This document shows, piece after piece, positions 8,252-17,176 of a stretch of DNA of 64,000 nt (the first letter of the stretch is position 1; each line of letters opens with the position of its first letter). The position numbers and the translations under genes are program-made. The stretch spans positions 185,699 through 249,698 of the forward strand of contig NZ_NNBP01000013.1 in the NCBI RefSeq assembly GCF_002803155.1, read 5' to 3'. Source of the stretch: Streptomyces sp. CB02959 (lineage in GTDB: Bacteria; Actinomycetota; Actinomycetes; Streptomycetales; Streptomycetaceae). The notes beneath the pieces are model-generated. The model did no database searches. It was not told the DNA's origin and was given only the letters and a program-made list of their open reading frames with translations.

Positions 8252-8881
8252 GTGACTGCTGCCCTGGATCGTGTCGCCCTGTCCCATCACGCCTTCACTG
8301 GTGTGACACGCCAACACTTCGCCGACCTGATAGTCCAGTTGGCGACACCCTGGGAGGCGGCGCGGGAGTCGGATCGGGCCGAGTGGCGTGGGGGTCTTCG
8401 GAAGCGCCTGGCCGGGGCGGGACGCAAGGTGAAGCTGGTGTTCACCGACCGGCTGCTGGTCACGCTGATCTGCCTGCGTCACCAGCTGCCGCACGCCGCG
8501 TTGGCGGATCTGTACGGGGTGGACCGCTCCACCGTCTCGGCGGCGGTGCGGGAGATACGGTTCCTGCTCGCGGCCCGCGGCTTCGCCGTCCCCGACCAGA
8601 TCAGCGCGCCGCCGAAGAAGCCCGGCGAGGATGCTTGCGAAGGCGAACACCGGGCCTGGCGGGAGGCCAAGCGACGGCAGTCCTCGGTGAGGATCTGCAT
8701 CGAGCACACCAACGCCGAGCTGAAGAAGTGGCGCCCGCTGCAGCGATACACCGGACGCCGCGAGAGCTACGGAGAAACCCACGCCGCGATCGCCTCCCTC
8801 GTCTCCGACCGCTCCGTCAGGCGCGCCACTCGCCGCAGGACCAGCACCGCGCTCGTGCCCGTCCGCACCAACACCTGCTGA
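8252..8881 (+). pseudogene. IS5-like transposase with internal in-frame deletion
   Basis: The 209-aa product has a normal N-terminal helix-turn-helix part (QLPHAALADLYGVDRSTVSAAVREI, FAVPD) and a normal C-terminus (APPKKP, VRICIEHTNAELKKWRPLQRYTGRRESYGETHAAIASLVSDR), but VPD is joined directly to QISAPPKKP. In full-length relatives about 80-100 residues with the first catalytic Asp residues lie between these two blocks. The frame is kept, so a protein may be made, but it should not be catalytic. GTG start at 8252. Confidence 0.82.
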
Positions 8882-9026
8882 CTCATCCATCAGCCGAAAC
8901 CCCAGGCCAATCTGCCCCGACCCCAATTGCCCCCAAGGTCGTTACGGAGCCGACCACCAAGGAAGGGAGAGGCCGCCGGTCGCCGTCCGCGGCCTGGCCA
9001 CTCGTCGTCCCGTCACCCCTCGCCCG

Positions 9027-9806
9027 TCACCCCTGCTCCGGGTCGGTCAGTGCGGCGGCGGTGGCCCGGGCGAAGGCGTCCGGGTTGTCCAGCATGATGT
9101 TGTGTCCGCAGTCCGGGATCGGGACCACGTCCACCCCGGCCTCGACGAGTGCGGCGGCGCCGGGGAGCGGGCCGTCGGCTGCCGGCAGCAGGTAGGTGCG
9201 CGGAACCTTCAGGTCCAGCAGGAGTTCACGCATGGTGGGCACGGTGCCGCGGGTGAGGTTGACCGCGCTGCGGTGCAGGGCCTCGCGGCCGGCCAGGCGC
9301 ATGGTGGACCACCAGTGCGCGCCGACCCGGTCGCGCACCTCCGCCCAGCCGCCGGCGAGGAACTCCGGCTCGGAGTAGCCGGCGATGCCGCTGCTGCCGC
9401 CCGCGCCGGGGCGGTGCGGAATCGGGTCCAGGTTGGCGTCGATCAGCACCAGCCGGGAGACCAACTGCGGGTGCCGGGCGGCCAGGACGATGGCCACCGA
9501 GCCGCCCATGCTGTGGGCGATCAACTGCGCACCGGTGGCCCCCGCCGCGGTCAGGGCGTTGGCGAGGGCGTCGGCGTGGGATTCCAGGGTGTAGTCGAAG
9601 TCCGTCGGGCGGTCGCTGATGCCGTGGCCGAGCAGGTCGACCAGCAGCGAGCGGTGACCGGTCAGCAGCGGATGGACGGCGCTCTCCGTGAAGTAGGCGG
9701 GGGAGGTGGAGCCCAGGCCGTGCAGGTAGACGCGGACCGGCTCCCGGCCCGGCAGTTCGACCCAACGGATCCGGTCACCTTCGGTTGTCACTACGGCGTT
9801 GCGCAC
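9027..9806 (-). CDS. alpha/beta-fold hydrolase
   Basis: A 259-aa soluble hydrolase. Oxyanion-hole motif YLHGLGSTS (residues 28-35), nucleophile elbow AHSMGGS with Ser99, LVLIDANLDP and catalytic His235 in DCGHNIMLDNP. The lid region (residues ~130-190) contains EPEFLAGGWAEVRDRVGAHWW. No signal peptide. It stands alone between the transposon and the MFS gene, transcribed leftward. The substrate cannot be assigned; esterase or C-C hydrolase activities are possible. Confidence 0.85.
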   Translation of the reverse strand: MRNAVVTTEGDRIRWVELPGREPVRVYLHGLGSTSPAYFTESAVHPLLTGHRSLLVDLLGHGISDRPTDFDYTLESHADALANALTAAGATGAQLIAHSMGGSVAIVLAARHPQLVSRLVLIDANLDPIPHRPGAGGSSGIAGYSEPEFLAGGWAEVRDRVGAHWWSTMRLAGREALHRSAVNLTRGTVPTMRELLLDLKVPRTYLLPAADGPLPGAAALVEAGVDVVPIPDCGHNIMLDNPDAFARATAAALTDPEQG

Positions 9807-9939
9807 GGTCCGGGCCCCCTGGAATCACGATCGACGGAGGACGAGGGTAACTGCCGGTCCGCGGCGCCGTGGCGGGAACCCCGCACGGGTGCCGGCCGCC
9901 CCCGTCGGCGGGTTCGGTCCGCGCGGAGTCCGTGGCCGG

Positions 9940-11220
9940 TCAGGCCGCCGCACCGGCGTCATCCGGGGCGGCGGCGGTGTGCCGGGGGCTGCGGCCGGGG
10001 CGCAGGATCCCGGCCGTGGTTGCGGCCACGAGGCAGCACGCCACGGGCAGCAGGAGGGTGAGGTTGAGCGGTACGACGTGGGTCAGGGGGCCGATCACGG
10101 CGGGGCCGGCGAGCATGCCGAGGTAGCCGAGGCCGGCGACGCGCGAGACGTTGGCGCCGGCGTTGTCCGGGTCGGTGTGGCCGGCGGCGCTGAAGAGTTG
10201 GGGGACGCAACCGGACAGTCCGGCGCCGAACACCGCCCACCCGGCCAGGGCCAGGGGGATCCAGGGGGAGAGGGCCGCCGCGGTGAGGCCCGCGGCGGCG
10301 GTGGCGGCGCCGTAGCGGAGGATGGCCACCGGGCCCAGGCGGGCGGCCGCCCGGTCGGCCAGCAGCCGGCCGAGCGTCATGGTGGTGGCGAACGCCCCGT
10401 AGGCGAGGGCGGCGGTGGCGGCGGGCGCGTCCAGGACCGTGCGGAGGTGGAGCGCGCTCCAGTCGTTGGCCACGCCCTCGCAGAGCATGATCATCAGGGC
10501 GAGGGCGGCCAGGACCCAGATGTGGCGGGGTGTGCCGCGCCGGGCCCGGACCGAGCCGGTGACGGCATCCGGGCCGGTGGAGCCGGGGGGTGCCGCGTCC
10601 GGGGCGCGGTTCGGGCGACTGGTGGCCGGCAGCAGCGCCGGAGCGGCCAGGGCGGCGACGACCAGGCCCAGGAGGGCCACCGCGCCGAGGGCCACCGCCG
10701 GGCTCCAGCCCAGGGCGAGGGTGCGCGCGCCCGCCGCGGCGGCCAGTACGCCACCGATGGAGAAGGTGGCGTGGAAGGTGGACATCACGGGCCGCCGGTA
10801 GCCGCCTTCGACCTGGACGGCGTGCGCGTTCATGCTGACGTCCAGGCAGCCGTTGCCGAGCCCGAGCAGCAGCAGCGCCGCCCCCAACGCCCAGGCGTGC
10901 GTGGCCAGTCCGGGCAGGACCAGGGTGAGGCTGCACAGTGCCGCACTGAGGGGTACGACAGTGCGGGCGCCGAAGCGGTCGGTGAGCGGCCCGACGAGCT
11001 GCATTCCGACGAAGGCGCCCGCGCCGAGCAGCAGCAGGAGCCAGCCGAGCACCGCATGGCTGATCCCCACCCGGTGCTCGATGCTGGGGATGTGGACGAT
11101 CCACATCCCCATCAGAAAGCCGTTGAGTGCGAAGTAGGCGAAGGTCGCCGCCCGCCCGGCCCGCAGCCGGGTCCCCGGTGAGGTGCTCGGGCGCGTCTCC
11201 GGTCGTGTCCGTGTCTCCAT
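9940..11220 (-). CDS. MFS transporter
   Basis: A 426-aa, roughly 12-helix major facilitator. The loop 2-3 signature appears as LVGPLTDRFGARTVVPL, and GLGNGCLDVSMNAHAVQVE is a stretch typical of the sugar/FucP- and YbjJ-like MFS branch. A hydrophilic linker (about 205-245) separates the two six-helix halves. Start at 11220 because the frame further upstream runs antisense through the DeoR gene. It is divergent from a DeoR regulator and the intergenic region is unusually AT-rich, so sugar-responsive control is likely. Substrate unknown. Confidence 0.85.
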   Translation of the reverse strand: METRTRPETRPSTSPGTRLRAGRAATFAYFALNGFLMGMWIVHIPSIEHRVGISHAVLGWLLLLLGAGAFVGMQLVGPLTDRFGARTVVPLSAALCSLTLVLPGLATHAWALGAALLLLGLGNGCLDVSMNAHAVQVEGGYRRPVMSTFHATFSIGGVLAAAAGARTLALGWSPAVALGAVALLGLVVAALAAPALLPATSRPNRAPDAAPPGSTGPDAVTGSVRARRGTPRHIWVLAALALMIMLCEGVANDWSALHLRTVLDAPAATAALAYGAFATTMTLGRLLADRAAARLGPVAILRYGAATAAAGLTAAALSPWIPLALAGWAVFGAGLSGCVPQLFSAAGHTDPDNAGANVSRVAGLGYLGMLAGPAVIGPLTHVVPLNLTLLLPVACCLVAATTAGILRPGRSPRHTAAAPDDAGAAA

Positions 11221-11292
11221 GAAGCAAACATAACGAACAAGAAAGATGTGCGGAAGCTTGCATTTCAAACACACGCGATGTTCAATCTGGGT
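11221..11292. promoter_or_regulatory. divergent MFS/DeoR control region
   Basis: This 72-bp gap is strikingly AT-rich for the window and contains repeated AAC-based words (CAAACATAACGAACAAGAAAG at its left end, then TTTCAAACACAC), the sort of short direct repeats bound by DeoR/GlpR regulators. Both divergent promoters and the operator must fit here. Confidence 0.5.
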
Positions 11293-12048
11293 ATGTCCGG
11301 TACAGAGCGACTGAGGCGGATCACCGAGGCCGTACGTGAGGCGGGGCGCATCGGCGTCGCCGAACTGGCCGAGCTGACCGGTGCCTCGGAGATGACCATC
11401 CGCCGCGACCTGGAGGCGCTGGCCGCCCAGGGCGTCATCGAGCGCTACCGCGGGGGAGCCAGGAGCCTGCTGCTGCGCGGCGCGGAGCCCCCCTTCGCGT
11501 TGCGCGCCCAGGAGGGACTGGAGGCCAAGCGGCGGATCGCCGCCGAGGTCGCCGGACTGATCGCCGACGGCGAGTCGGTCGTCCTCGACAGCGGTACCAC
11601 CTGCCTGGAAGTGGCCCGCGCACTGGGCGACCGCCGACTGACCGTCATGCCGCTCTCCCTGCACGCCGTCAACGCCCTGGCCGACGGCCCGCACCTCACC
11701 CTGCTGGTGCCGGGCGGCCGACCCCGGCCCGGGGAACTCGCGCTAACCGGCCCGCTGACCGAGGCGTCACTGACCGCCCTGCGCTTCGACACCGCCGTCC
11801 TCGGCTGCTGCGGCCTCACCGCGGAGCACGGCCTCACCGCCTACGACCTGGACGACGCCGCCATCAAACGCACCGCGATCGGCTGCGCCCGCCGGGTCAT
11901 CGCCGTCGCCGAAGCCGGCAAGCTCTCCCGCACCGCCCTCGCCCACGTCGCCCCCGCCGCCGCCCTGCACGCCGTCGTCACCGACGCCGCCCCGGACGAC
12001 CGCACGGACCGGCTGACCGCGGCGGGCGTGACCGTTCGGACGGTGTGA
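11293..12048 (+). CDS. DeoR/GlpR-family transcriptional regulator
   Basis: A 251-aa protein with the DeoR helix-turn-helix (RIGVAELAELTGASEMTIRRDLEALAAQGVIERYRGGA) followed by the phosphosugar-sensing DeoRC domain (residues ~75-235: DSGTTCLEVARAL, VMPLSLHAVNALA, LGCCGLTAEHGLTAYDLDDAAIKRTAI). The family usually represses sugar-catabolic or transport genes until a phosphorylated sugar binds. It is divergent from the MFS gene and only 3 bp ahead of the HAD gene, so MFS, DeoR and HAD probably form one regulated unit. Start MSGTERLRR chosen over an upstream ATG at 11248. Confidence 0.9.
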   Translation: MSGTERLRRITEAVREAGRIGVAELAELTGASEMTIRRDLEALAAQGVIERYRGGARSLLLRGAEPPFALRAQEGLEAKRRIAAEVAGLIADGESVVLDSGTTCLEVARALGDRRLTVMPLSLHAVNALADGPHLTLLVPGGRPRPGELALTGPLTEASLTALRFDTAVLGCCGLTAEHGLTAYDLDDAAIKRTAIGCARRVIAVAEAGKLSRTALAHVAPAAALHAVVTDAAPDDRTDRLTAAGVTVRTV

Positions 12049-12051
12049 CCG

Positions 12052-12711
12052 ATGACGCCCGGCACCGTTCTCTTCGACCTCTTCGGCGTCCTCGCCTGCC
12101 CGCAGTCCACCGACGGCCGACAGCGCCTGGTCCGCACGGCGGGCGTGCCCGCACCGGACTTCTGGGACGCCTACTGGGCCGTGCGCCCGCCGTACGACCG
12201 CGGCGAGACCGACGGGCCCGGCTACTGGCGGCAGGTCGCCGACCGCGTCGGTACCCGCTTCGACGACCGGCGGATCGCCGCACTGATCGCCACCGACATC
12301 GCGAGCTGGAGCGCGGTCGACGGGACCATGGTCGCCCTGGTCGAGGAGTTGGCGGCGCGCGGCCGGCGGATCGGCCTGCTCTCCAACATCCCCGAGGAAC
12401 TGGCCCGCCACTACGCATCCCACCACGCCTGGCTCCGCCACTTCGACGTCTGCGCCTTCTCCTGCCGCATCGGCCACGCCAAACCCGACCCGGCCGCCTA
12501 CCACTGGTGTCAGCGAGCGCTGTCCGATCCGCCGCACCGCATCCTCTTCGTCGACGACCGCCAGGAGAACGTCCGCGCCGCCGAAGCAACCGGGATGCGC
12601 GGGCACCTCTTCACCACCCCGGCTCGACTGCGGGACCGCCTCGACCGCTGGGACGCCGGTGAGGGCGGACCGGACCCACTCGGGAGAAGGCGGCCACCCA
12701 CGCCTGGCTGA
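12052..12711 (+). CDS. HAD-superfamily (subfamily IA) hydrolase
   Basis: A 219-aa protein with HAD motif I FDLFGVL, motif II GLLSNIPEE, motif III Lys in GHAKPDPAAYH and motif IV LFVDDRQENVRAA. Motif I lacks the second Asp of typical phosphatases (DLF rather than DxD), as in the YihX and haloacid-dehalogenase branch. Cap domain C1 lies between residues ~15 and 85. It begins 3 bp after the DeoR stop, so co-expression is likely; a sugar-phosphate phosphatase role would fit the context but is an inference. Confidence 0.85.
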   Translation: MTPGTVLFDLFGVLACPQSTDGRQRLVRTAGVPAPDFWDAYWAVRPPYDRGETDGPGYWRQVADRVGTRFDDRRIAALIATDIASWSAVDGTMVALVEELAARGRRIGLLSNIPEELARHYASHHAWLRHFDVCAFSCRIGHAKPDPAAYHWCQRALSDPPHRILFVDDRQENVRAAEATGMRGHLFTTPARLRDRLDRWDAGEGGPDPLGRRRPPTPG

Positions 12712-12901
12712 TGCGGTGGACGAGACCTTCCGGGAAGGCGCACGGCGGCTGCCGGCCGCCGCACCGGAGCCCGAAGTCAACTCCTGCACAGTCGAATTGG
12801 CTGACGAGCGCGACGGCGAGGGGCGTCGACGGGCGGTCCGCAACGGCGCGCAGGGGCGCCCCGGTGTGCCGACTCGTCGAACGCCCTGAGATGGTCACGG
12901 C

Positions 12902-13420
12902 GTGAGTACCCTTGCGGCCCAGGCCATCAGCACCAGGCGGCTGGACCTGCTGCCGCTGCACGTTGCACACACCGAGGAGATGGCCGCGGCGCTGTCCGAT
13001 CCGGCCCTGCACACCTTCATCGGCGGCACTCCGGACACCCCGCAAGCCATGCGCGCTCGTTACCGGCGCATGACCGCAGGCCCTCCCGACCCGGCCGTGT
13101 CCTGGCTGAACTGGGTGATCCGGCTCCGTGCCGAGTCCTGCCTGACAGGCACGGTCCAGGCGACGGTCAGCCCCACCGGCCGCGGCCCCATCGCCGAGAT
13201 CGCCTGGGTGGTGGGGACCCCGTGGCAGGGAAGAGGCATCGCCACCGAAGCAGCCCGCGGACTCGTCACCTGGCTCAGCCGGCAGCCGGTGCACACTGTC
13301 ATCGCGCACATCCACCCCGAACATCGGGCATCCGCCGCCGTCGCCACTGCCGCCGGGCTCACCGCCACCGGCGAACGGCACGAAGGCGAGATCCGATGGC
13401 ATCGCCACATCAGCCGATGA
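12902..13420 (+). CDS. GNAT-family acetyltransferase (RimJ/RimL type)
   Basis: A 172-aa protein opening ISTRRLDLLPLHVAHTEEMAAALSDPALHTFIGG, typical of the RimJ/RimL group. The acetyl-CoA pyrophosphate loop is AWVVGTPWQGRGIATEAARGLVTWL (Q-G-x-G-x-A). The C-terminal half includes AHIHPEHRASAAVATAAGLTATGE. GTG start at 12902. The 190 bp before it hold no recognisable gene. Substrate unknown. Confidence 0.85.
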   Translation: MSTLAAQAISTRRLDLLPLHVAHTEEMAAALSDPALHTFIGGTPDTPQAMRARYRRMTAGPPDPAVSWLNWVIRLRAESCLTGTVQATVSPTGRGPIAEIAWVVGTPWQGRGIATEAARGLVTWLSRQPVHTVIAHIHPEHRASAAVATAAGLTATGERHEGEIRWHRHISR

Positions 13421-13528
13421 CTTCGACGATCCACCGACTGTGGCTCCCGCCGGTGAACCGCGCGGGGGAACGGCTGTCAGACCCTGCCTATACGCTGCGA
13501 GCGATCTACGACCAGCCGACCGGAAGAC

Positions 13529-14320
13529 ATGATGACCCGCACCCCCAGACCGTCAGTCGAAGCGATACTCGCCGCTCTTCCCGAACTCGCTCCCTACGCT
13601 CGCGACGCAGTCGTACTCCATCCCGAGCAAGCGGAGCCGGACCACCGGAGCAGCTCCATCGGCGGCCCGCTGCTGTGGCCGAGTGACGAGCCGTGGCCCG
13701 AATGCTCCCTGCCCGACGAGAACAGCGAGGACGGCGTGCCCGCCACGGCCATGGTGCCGGTCGCACAGATCTTCCGCAGCGACGTGCCGGGACCCTGGTG
13801 GCCCGCCGACATCGACCTCCTGCAGATCCTCTGGTGTCCCAACGAACACTGGGATCCTCCCGCCCCGCAGGCCGACATCAGCCCGGTGGTCGAGTTGCGC
13901 TGGCGGCGGGCCGCCGACGTGCTCAGCCCGTTGTCGACTCTGCCATCGCCCTCGCGGTGGGAGGAGGACGGCTATCTGCCGCGGGCGTGCGCCATCACCC
14001 CTGAGCAGGTGACCGACTTCCCCTTCCGCGAGGAGCTGCCGGCGGAACTCCATCCGCGGCTGGAGGAACTGGTCCGCGCGACCGGCGACGGCGGTGACGC
14101 CATCACCCGCCTCGCCGGCTGGAAACTCGGCGGCTGGCCGACCTGGCACCTGACGCAGCCCGCAACCTTTGCCTGCGAAGACTGCGGCACGGCCATGACG
14201 CTCCTGTTCACCGTGGCCAGCGACGACGAGACCGGCGTCATCATCGGCCGGTGGGGCGACTTGCGCATCTTCACCTGCCCTGCCGACCACCGTCACGGGT
14301 TCCGGGTGGACCAGCACTGA
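13529..14320 (+). CDS. DUF1963 (YwqG-like) protein
   Basis: A 263-aa protein with the DUF1963 hallmark IGGPLLWPSDEPWPEC near residue 44, then ATAMVPVAQIFRSDVPGPWWP and DIDLLQILWCPNEH. The C-terminal part has LGGWPTWHLTQPATFACEDCG with a CxxC pair (FACEDCG) and a later FTCPADH, possibly a zinc site. Members are cytoplasmic proteins of unknown function, often near immunity-type genes. It converges on the methyltransferase, only 10 bp away. Confidence 0.8.
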   Translation: MMTRTPRPSVEAILAALPELAPYARDAVVLHPEQAEPDHRSSSIGGPLLWPSDEPWPECSLPDENSEDGVPATAMVPVAQIFRSDVPGPWWPADIDLLQILWCPNEHWDPPAPQADISPVVELRWRRAADVLSPLSTLPSPSRWEEDGYLPRACAITPEQVTDFPFREELPAELHPRLEELVRATGDGGDAITRLAGWKLGGWPTWHLTQPATFACEDCGTAMTLLFTVASDDETGVIIGRWGDLRIFTCPADHRHGFRVDQH

Positions 14321-14330
14321 CCTGCGCTCG

Positions 14331-15137
14331 TCACCCGCGGCGCGGCCCACCGGACGGGCCCAGGTCGTCCGAGTTCCCAGCCGACGGCGGTACCTCGACG
14401 ACGAAGAACAGAAAGGTGGCTTTGGTCGACAGACTCCGGAAGTCGTCGTCGGGGAACAGCTCACGGGCGGCCGGGTCGGGCTGCGGCTCGTCGATGACGG
14501 TGAGGCGGAAGCCGGCGGTGGTCAAGGCATCGATCATCGCGTGCAACGGCCTGCGCCAGAACTTCATCGGGACGGACTGCCCGTTGAACGCCCAGTCGAA
14601 GGTATAGCTCGTGGTCGCGAAGTAGTCGGGCCGAGGATCCTGGAAGGTGTAGGCCACGATGGGGTGCTCCACCGACGCGATCAGCCGGCCGCCGGGCCTG
14701 AGCACTCGCCGCAACTCGGCCAGCGTCGGCCCCCAGTCCTCCAGATAGTGCAGCACCAGCGACGCGACCACGTCGTCGAACGCGCCGTCGGCGAACGGCA
14801 GGTGGTCGCTCAGGTCGCCCACGTGCAGGGCTGCGTCGGCACCGAGCCGCTGCCTGGCCAGTGCCACCATCCCGGCGCTGGCGTCGATGCCGGTGACGAT
14901 CGCACCGCGGTCGCGCAGTGCGGCGGACAGCGGGCCCGAGCCGCACCCGGCGTCCAGGATCCGGCGGCCGGCCACGTCGCCGGCGAGGGCCAACATCGCG
15001 GGCCGCTCGTAGTACGCGTTCACCAGGCTGTTCTCGGCTTCCGCCGAGTACGCCGCGGCGAAACTGTCGTAGTGGTTCGCCCGGGCTGGGTCCGCAGGCC
15101 GGGAGGGACTCTCGGGCACGTCGGTTGCGCGTTCCAT
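14331..15137 (-). CDS. class I SAM-dependent methyltransferase
   Basis: A 268-aa protein with methyltransferase motif I ILDAGCGSGPLSAAL (residues ~60-74), acidic motif VTGIDASAGMVALA, post-I VGDLSDHLPFADGAFDDVVASLVLHYLEDW and motif III LRRVLRPGGRLIASVEHP. The C-terminus (KFWRRPLHAMIDALTTAGFRLTVIDEPQP) matches small-molecule methyltransferases of the ubiquinone/menaquinone type. Substrate unknown; no pathway partner adjacent. Confidence 0.88.
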   Translation of the reverse strand: MERATDVPESPSRPADPARANHYDSFAAAYSAEAENSLVNAYYERPAMLALAGDVAGRRILDAGCGSGPLSAALRDRGAIVTGIDASAGMVALARQRLGADAALHVGDLSDHLPFADGAFDDVVASLVLHYLEDWGPTLAELRRVLRPGGRLIASVEHPIVAYTFQDPRPDYFATTSYTFDWAFNGQSVPMKFWRRPLHAMIDALTTAGFRLTVIDEPQPDPAARELFPDDDFRSLSTKATFLFFVVEVPPSAGNSDDLGPSGGPRRG

Positions 15138-15146
15138 CGGCGCAGC

Positions 15147-16091
15147 CTAGTGGTCACCCGCCCCACCGGACCGAACCTGTCCCGGTGCCCCGGCGGTATC
15201 CGGTCGGGCGGACCGCTGGGTGAGGAGGTCGGTGATCAGGGCGAGCGGGGGCCAGTCCAGGCGGCCGTGGCGGGCGACGGCGTACGCGCGCAGCACCGCG
15301 TCGGGGGCGGTCAGCGGGACGAGGCGCACCTCGGGGAAGGTGGGGATGCCGGCCGGCAGCAGGCCCACGCCGAGGCCCGCGGTAATCATGCCCTGCACCA
15401 GATCGAGATTGTCTGCGCGGTGGGTGATGCGCGGGGTGAAGCCCGCCAAGGAGGCGAGCGTGCGGATGACGGTCTCGTCCGCCGTGTTGCGGGAGTTGAC
15501 GATCCAGTCGTGGGCGGCGAACCGGGCGAAGACCTCGACCGTCGTCCCGCCTTCGGTCGCGTCCTGCGCCGGGACGCCCAGGCCCCAGGGAGCCGTCCAC
15601 AACGGCGTGGCGCGCACCGCGGGGTCGAAGGTGGCGGGCGCGAGGTTGTAGTCGTAGGTGAGCGCCAGGTCCGTCTCGTCCGCGGCCAGCAGTGACAGCG
15701 CCTCGGCGGGCTCGTGTTCGCGGATGAGGAGGTGCACCCGCGGATGGCTGGTGGCCAGCTCGGTGACCAGGGGCAGCAGGTGGGCGCGGATGGCGGTGGC
15801 GAAGCCGGCGGTGCGCAGGGTGCCGTTGGGTTCCGCGCCGGGGGCGAGGTCGAGGTGGGCGGCCTCCACGGCGCCCAGGATGGTCACGGCGTGTTCGGTC
15901 AGGCGGCGCCCGGCCGGGGTGAGGCGGACCCGGCGGCCGTGCGGTTCGATCAGCGCGGCGCCCGTCTCGCGGGCGAGGACGGCGATCTGCTGGGAGACGG
16001 TGGAGGTCGTGGTGCCGGTGGCCTCGGCGACCGCGCGCATCGACCCCAGCCGGGAGAGCTCCACCAGCAGTTGCAGTCGGCGTGTTTCCAT
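15147..16091 (-). CDS. LysR-type regulator, divergent from EamA exporter
   Basis: A 314-aa LysR regulator with an intact N-terminal winged helix (LSRLGSMRAVAEATGTTTSTVSQQIAVLARETGAALIEPHGRRVRLTPAGRRL) and periplasmic-binding-like effector domain ending in GLGVGLLPAGIPTFPEV. It reads away from the EamA transporter; the shared region contains a perfect T-N11-A palindrome. LysR/EamA pairs usually control amino-acid or metabolite export in response to the exported compound. Confidence 0.9.
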   Translation of the reverse strand: METRRLQLLVELSRLGSMRAVAEATGTTTSTVSQQIAVLARETGAALIEPHGRRVRLTPAGRRLTEHAVTILGAVEAAHLDLAPGAEPNGTLRTAGFATAIRAHLLPLVTELATSHPRVHLLIREHEPAEALSLLAADETDLALTYDYNLAPATFDPAVRATPLWTAPWGLGVPAQDATEGGTTVEVFARFAAHDWIVNSRNTADETVIRTLASLAGFTPRITHRADNLDLVQGMITAGLGVGLLPAGIPTFPEVRLVPLTAPDAVLRAYAVARHGRLDWPPLALITDLLTQRSARPDTAGAPGQVRSGGAGDH

Positions 16092-16100
16092 GCCTCCATT

Positions 16101-16117
16101 GTTCGGGATTCCCGAAC
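16101..16117. promoter_or_regulatory. LysR T-N11-A operator palindrome
   Basis: GTTCGGGATTCCCGAAC is a perfect 17-bp palindrome around a central T and satisfies the LysR T-N11-A rule. It begins 10 bp from the LysR start and about 58 bp before the EamA start, the standard position for a LysR recognition site controlling both divergent genes. Confidence 0.85.
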
Positions 16118-16174
16118 GGAATGTCCATGATCAGCACGTGGACACGAACGATGCCCAGGGCATCTACTGAACCC

Positions 16175-17146
16175 ATGAGCGCGTTCGACCCCCAGCGTCC
16201 CCAGGGCGGCCCCCTGCCCCGCCTCCGTACCGCCACCCGCGGCCGACTGCGCCCCGGAGGTGCCGAGACCGGCTTCCTGATGGCGGTCGCCTCGATGACC
16301 TCCATCCAGCTGGGGCTGGCCCTGGCCGTCCCGCTGTTCGGACAGCTCGGCGCGCTGGGCACGGCGGGGCTGCGACTGGCGTGGGGCGGACTTCTCCTGC
16401 TGGTCCTCATACGCCCCCGCCTGCGCGACTTCACCCGGCAGGACCTGCTCGCCTGCACCGTGCTGGGGGTGGCGACCGCCGGCATGATGCTGTTCTTCAT
16501 GCTCGCCGTCGCGCACCTGCCGCTGGGCACCGCGAGCGCACTGGAATTCCTCGGCCCGCTGGCCGTCTCCCTGTACGGACCGGGCGGCGGACGGAAACTG
16601 TGGACGGCCCTGGCCGCGCTCGGCGTGCTGCTGCTGACCGAGCCCTGGCGCGGTGGCCTGGACGGAGTCGGCCTGGTCTGCGCGCTGGCCGCCGCGGGCT
16701 GCTGGGCCGTCTACATCCTGCTGACCCAGCGCGTCGGCGACCGGGTCACCGGCCTCGGCGGCCTCGCCGTCTCCATGCCCGTCGCCGGCCTGATCGGGAC
16801 GCTGATCGCCGCCCCCGGGCTGTGGGGGCACCTGACCTGGCAGGCGGTCGGGATCATGCTGGTGCTGGCCGCGGTGAGCCCGGTACTGCCCTTCGCCCTC
16901 GAATTCCTCGCCCTGCGCCGCCTGACCACCGCCGCCTTCGGCACGCTGATGAGCCTGGAACCCGCCATCGCGCTGCTGATCGGCCTGCTGGTGCTCGGCC
17001 AGACACCGGGCCTGACGTCCGCGGCCGGCGTGGTCCTGGTCGTCGTCGCCGGGGCCGGTGCGACTCGCGCCGGTGCCCGCACGCCGGCCGCGACCGACGA
17101 GGGCGGCGCGCCCGAGCCGCGGCCCCGCGCCGCGGAAACGGTCTGA
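16175..17146 (+). CDS. EamA/RhtA-type inner-membrane exporter
   Basis: A 323-aa, about ten-helix DMT transporter: TGFLMAVASMTSIQLGLALAVPLFGQLGALGTAGLRL, MLFFMLAVAHLPLGTASALEFLGPLAV and, in the second repeat, TTAAFGTLMSLEPAIALLIGLLVLGQ, the EamA box found in threonine/homoserine exporters (RhtA). Start at MSAFDPQR; an in-frame ATG at 16082 would run through the operator. Divergent LysR control is expected. The last ~25 residues are hydrophilic. Exported substrate unknown. Confidence 0.88.
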   Translation: MSAFDPQRPQGGPLPRLRTATRGRLRPGGAETGFLMAVASMTSIQLGLALAVPLFGQLGALGTAGLRLAWGGLLLLVLIRPRLRDFTRQDLLACTVLGVATAGMMLFFMLAVAHLPLGTASALEFLGPLAVSLYGPGGGRKLWTALAALGVLLLTEPWRGGLDGVGLVCALAAAGCWAVYILLTQRVGDRVTGLGGLAVSMPVAGLIGTLIAAPGLWGHLTWQAVGIMLVLAAVSPVLPFALEFLALRRLTTAAFGTLMSLEPAIALLIGLLVLGQTPGLTSAAGVVLVVVAGAGATRAGARTPAATDEGGAPEPRPRAAETV

Positions 17147-17176
17147 GGGTCCGGGCGCGAACGGGCCGACGGCCGC

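Larger units (their letters stand above)
7497..8941. mobile_element. IS5-like non-autonomous transposon with GNAT passenger
   Basis: The ends are perfect 18-bp inverted repeats, CGACCTTGGGGGCAATTG at 7497-7514 and its complement at 8924-8941, flanked on both sides by TTA (7494-7496 and 8942-8944), the 3-bp target duplication expected of IS5-type elements. The 1445-bp interior holds a complete GNAT gene (7673-8206) and an IS5-like transposase whose catalytic centre is deleted (8252-8881). It has inserted into the second copy of the CAACCCCCGAAGGAC repeat. The intact duplication suggests a single transposition, helped in trans by a full-length relative. Confidence 0.88.

Noticed and set aside
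12712..12901. Gap between the HAD hydrolase and GNAT genes, with open frames on both strands
   Set aside because: No motif, ribosome site or conserved pattern could be seen; treated as non-coding.
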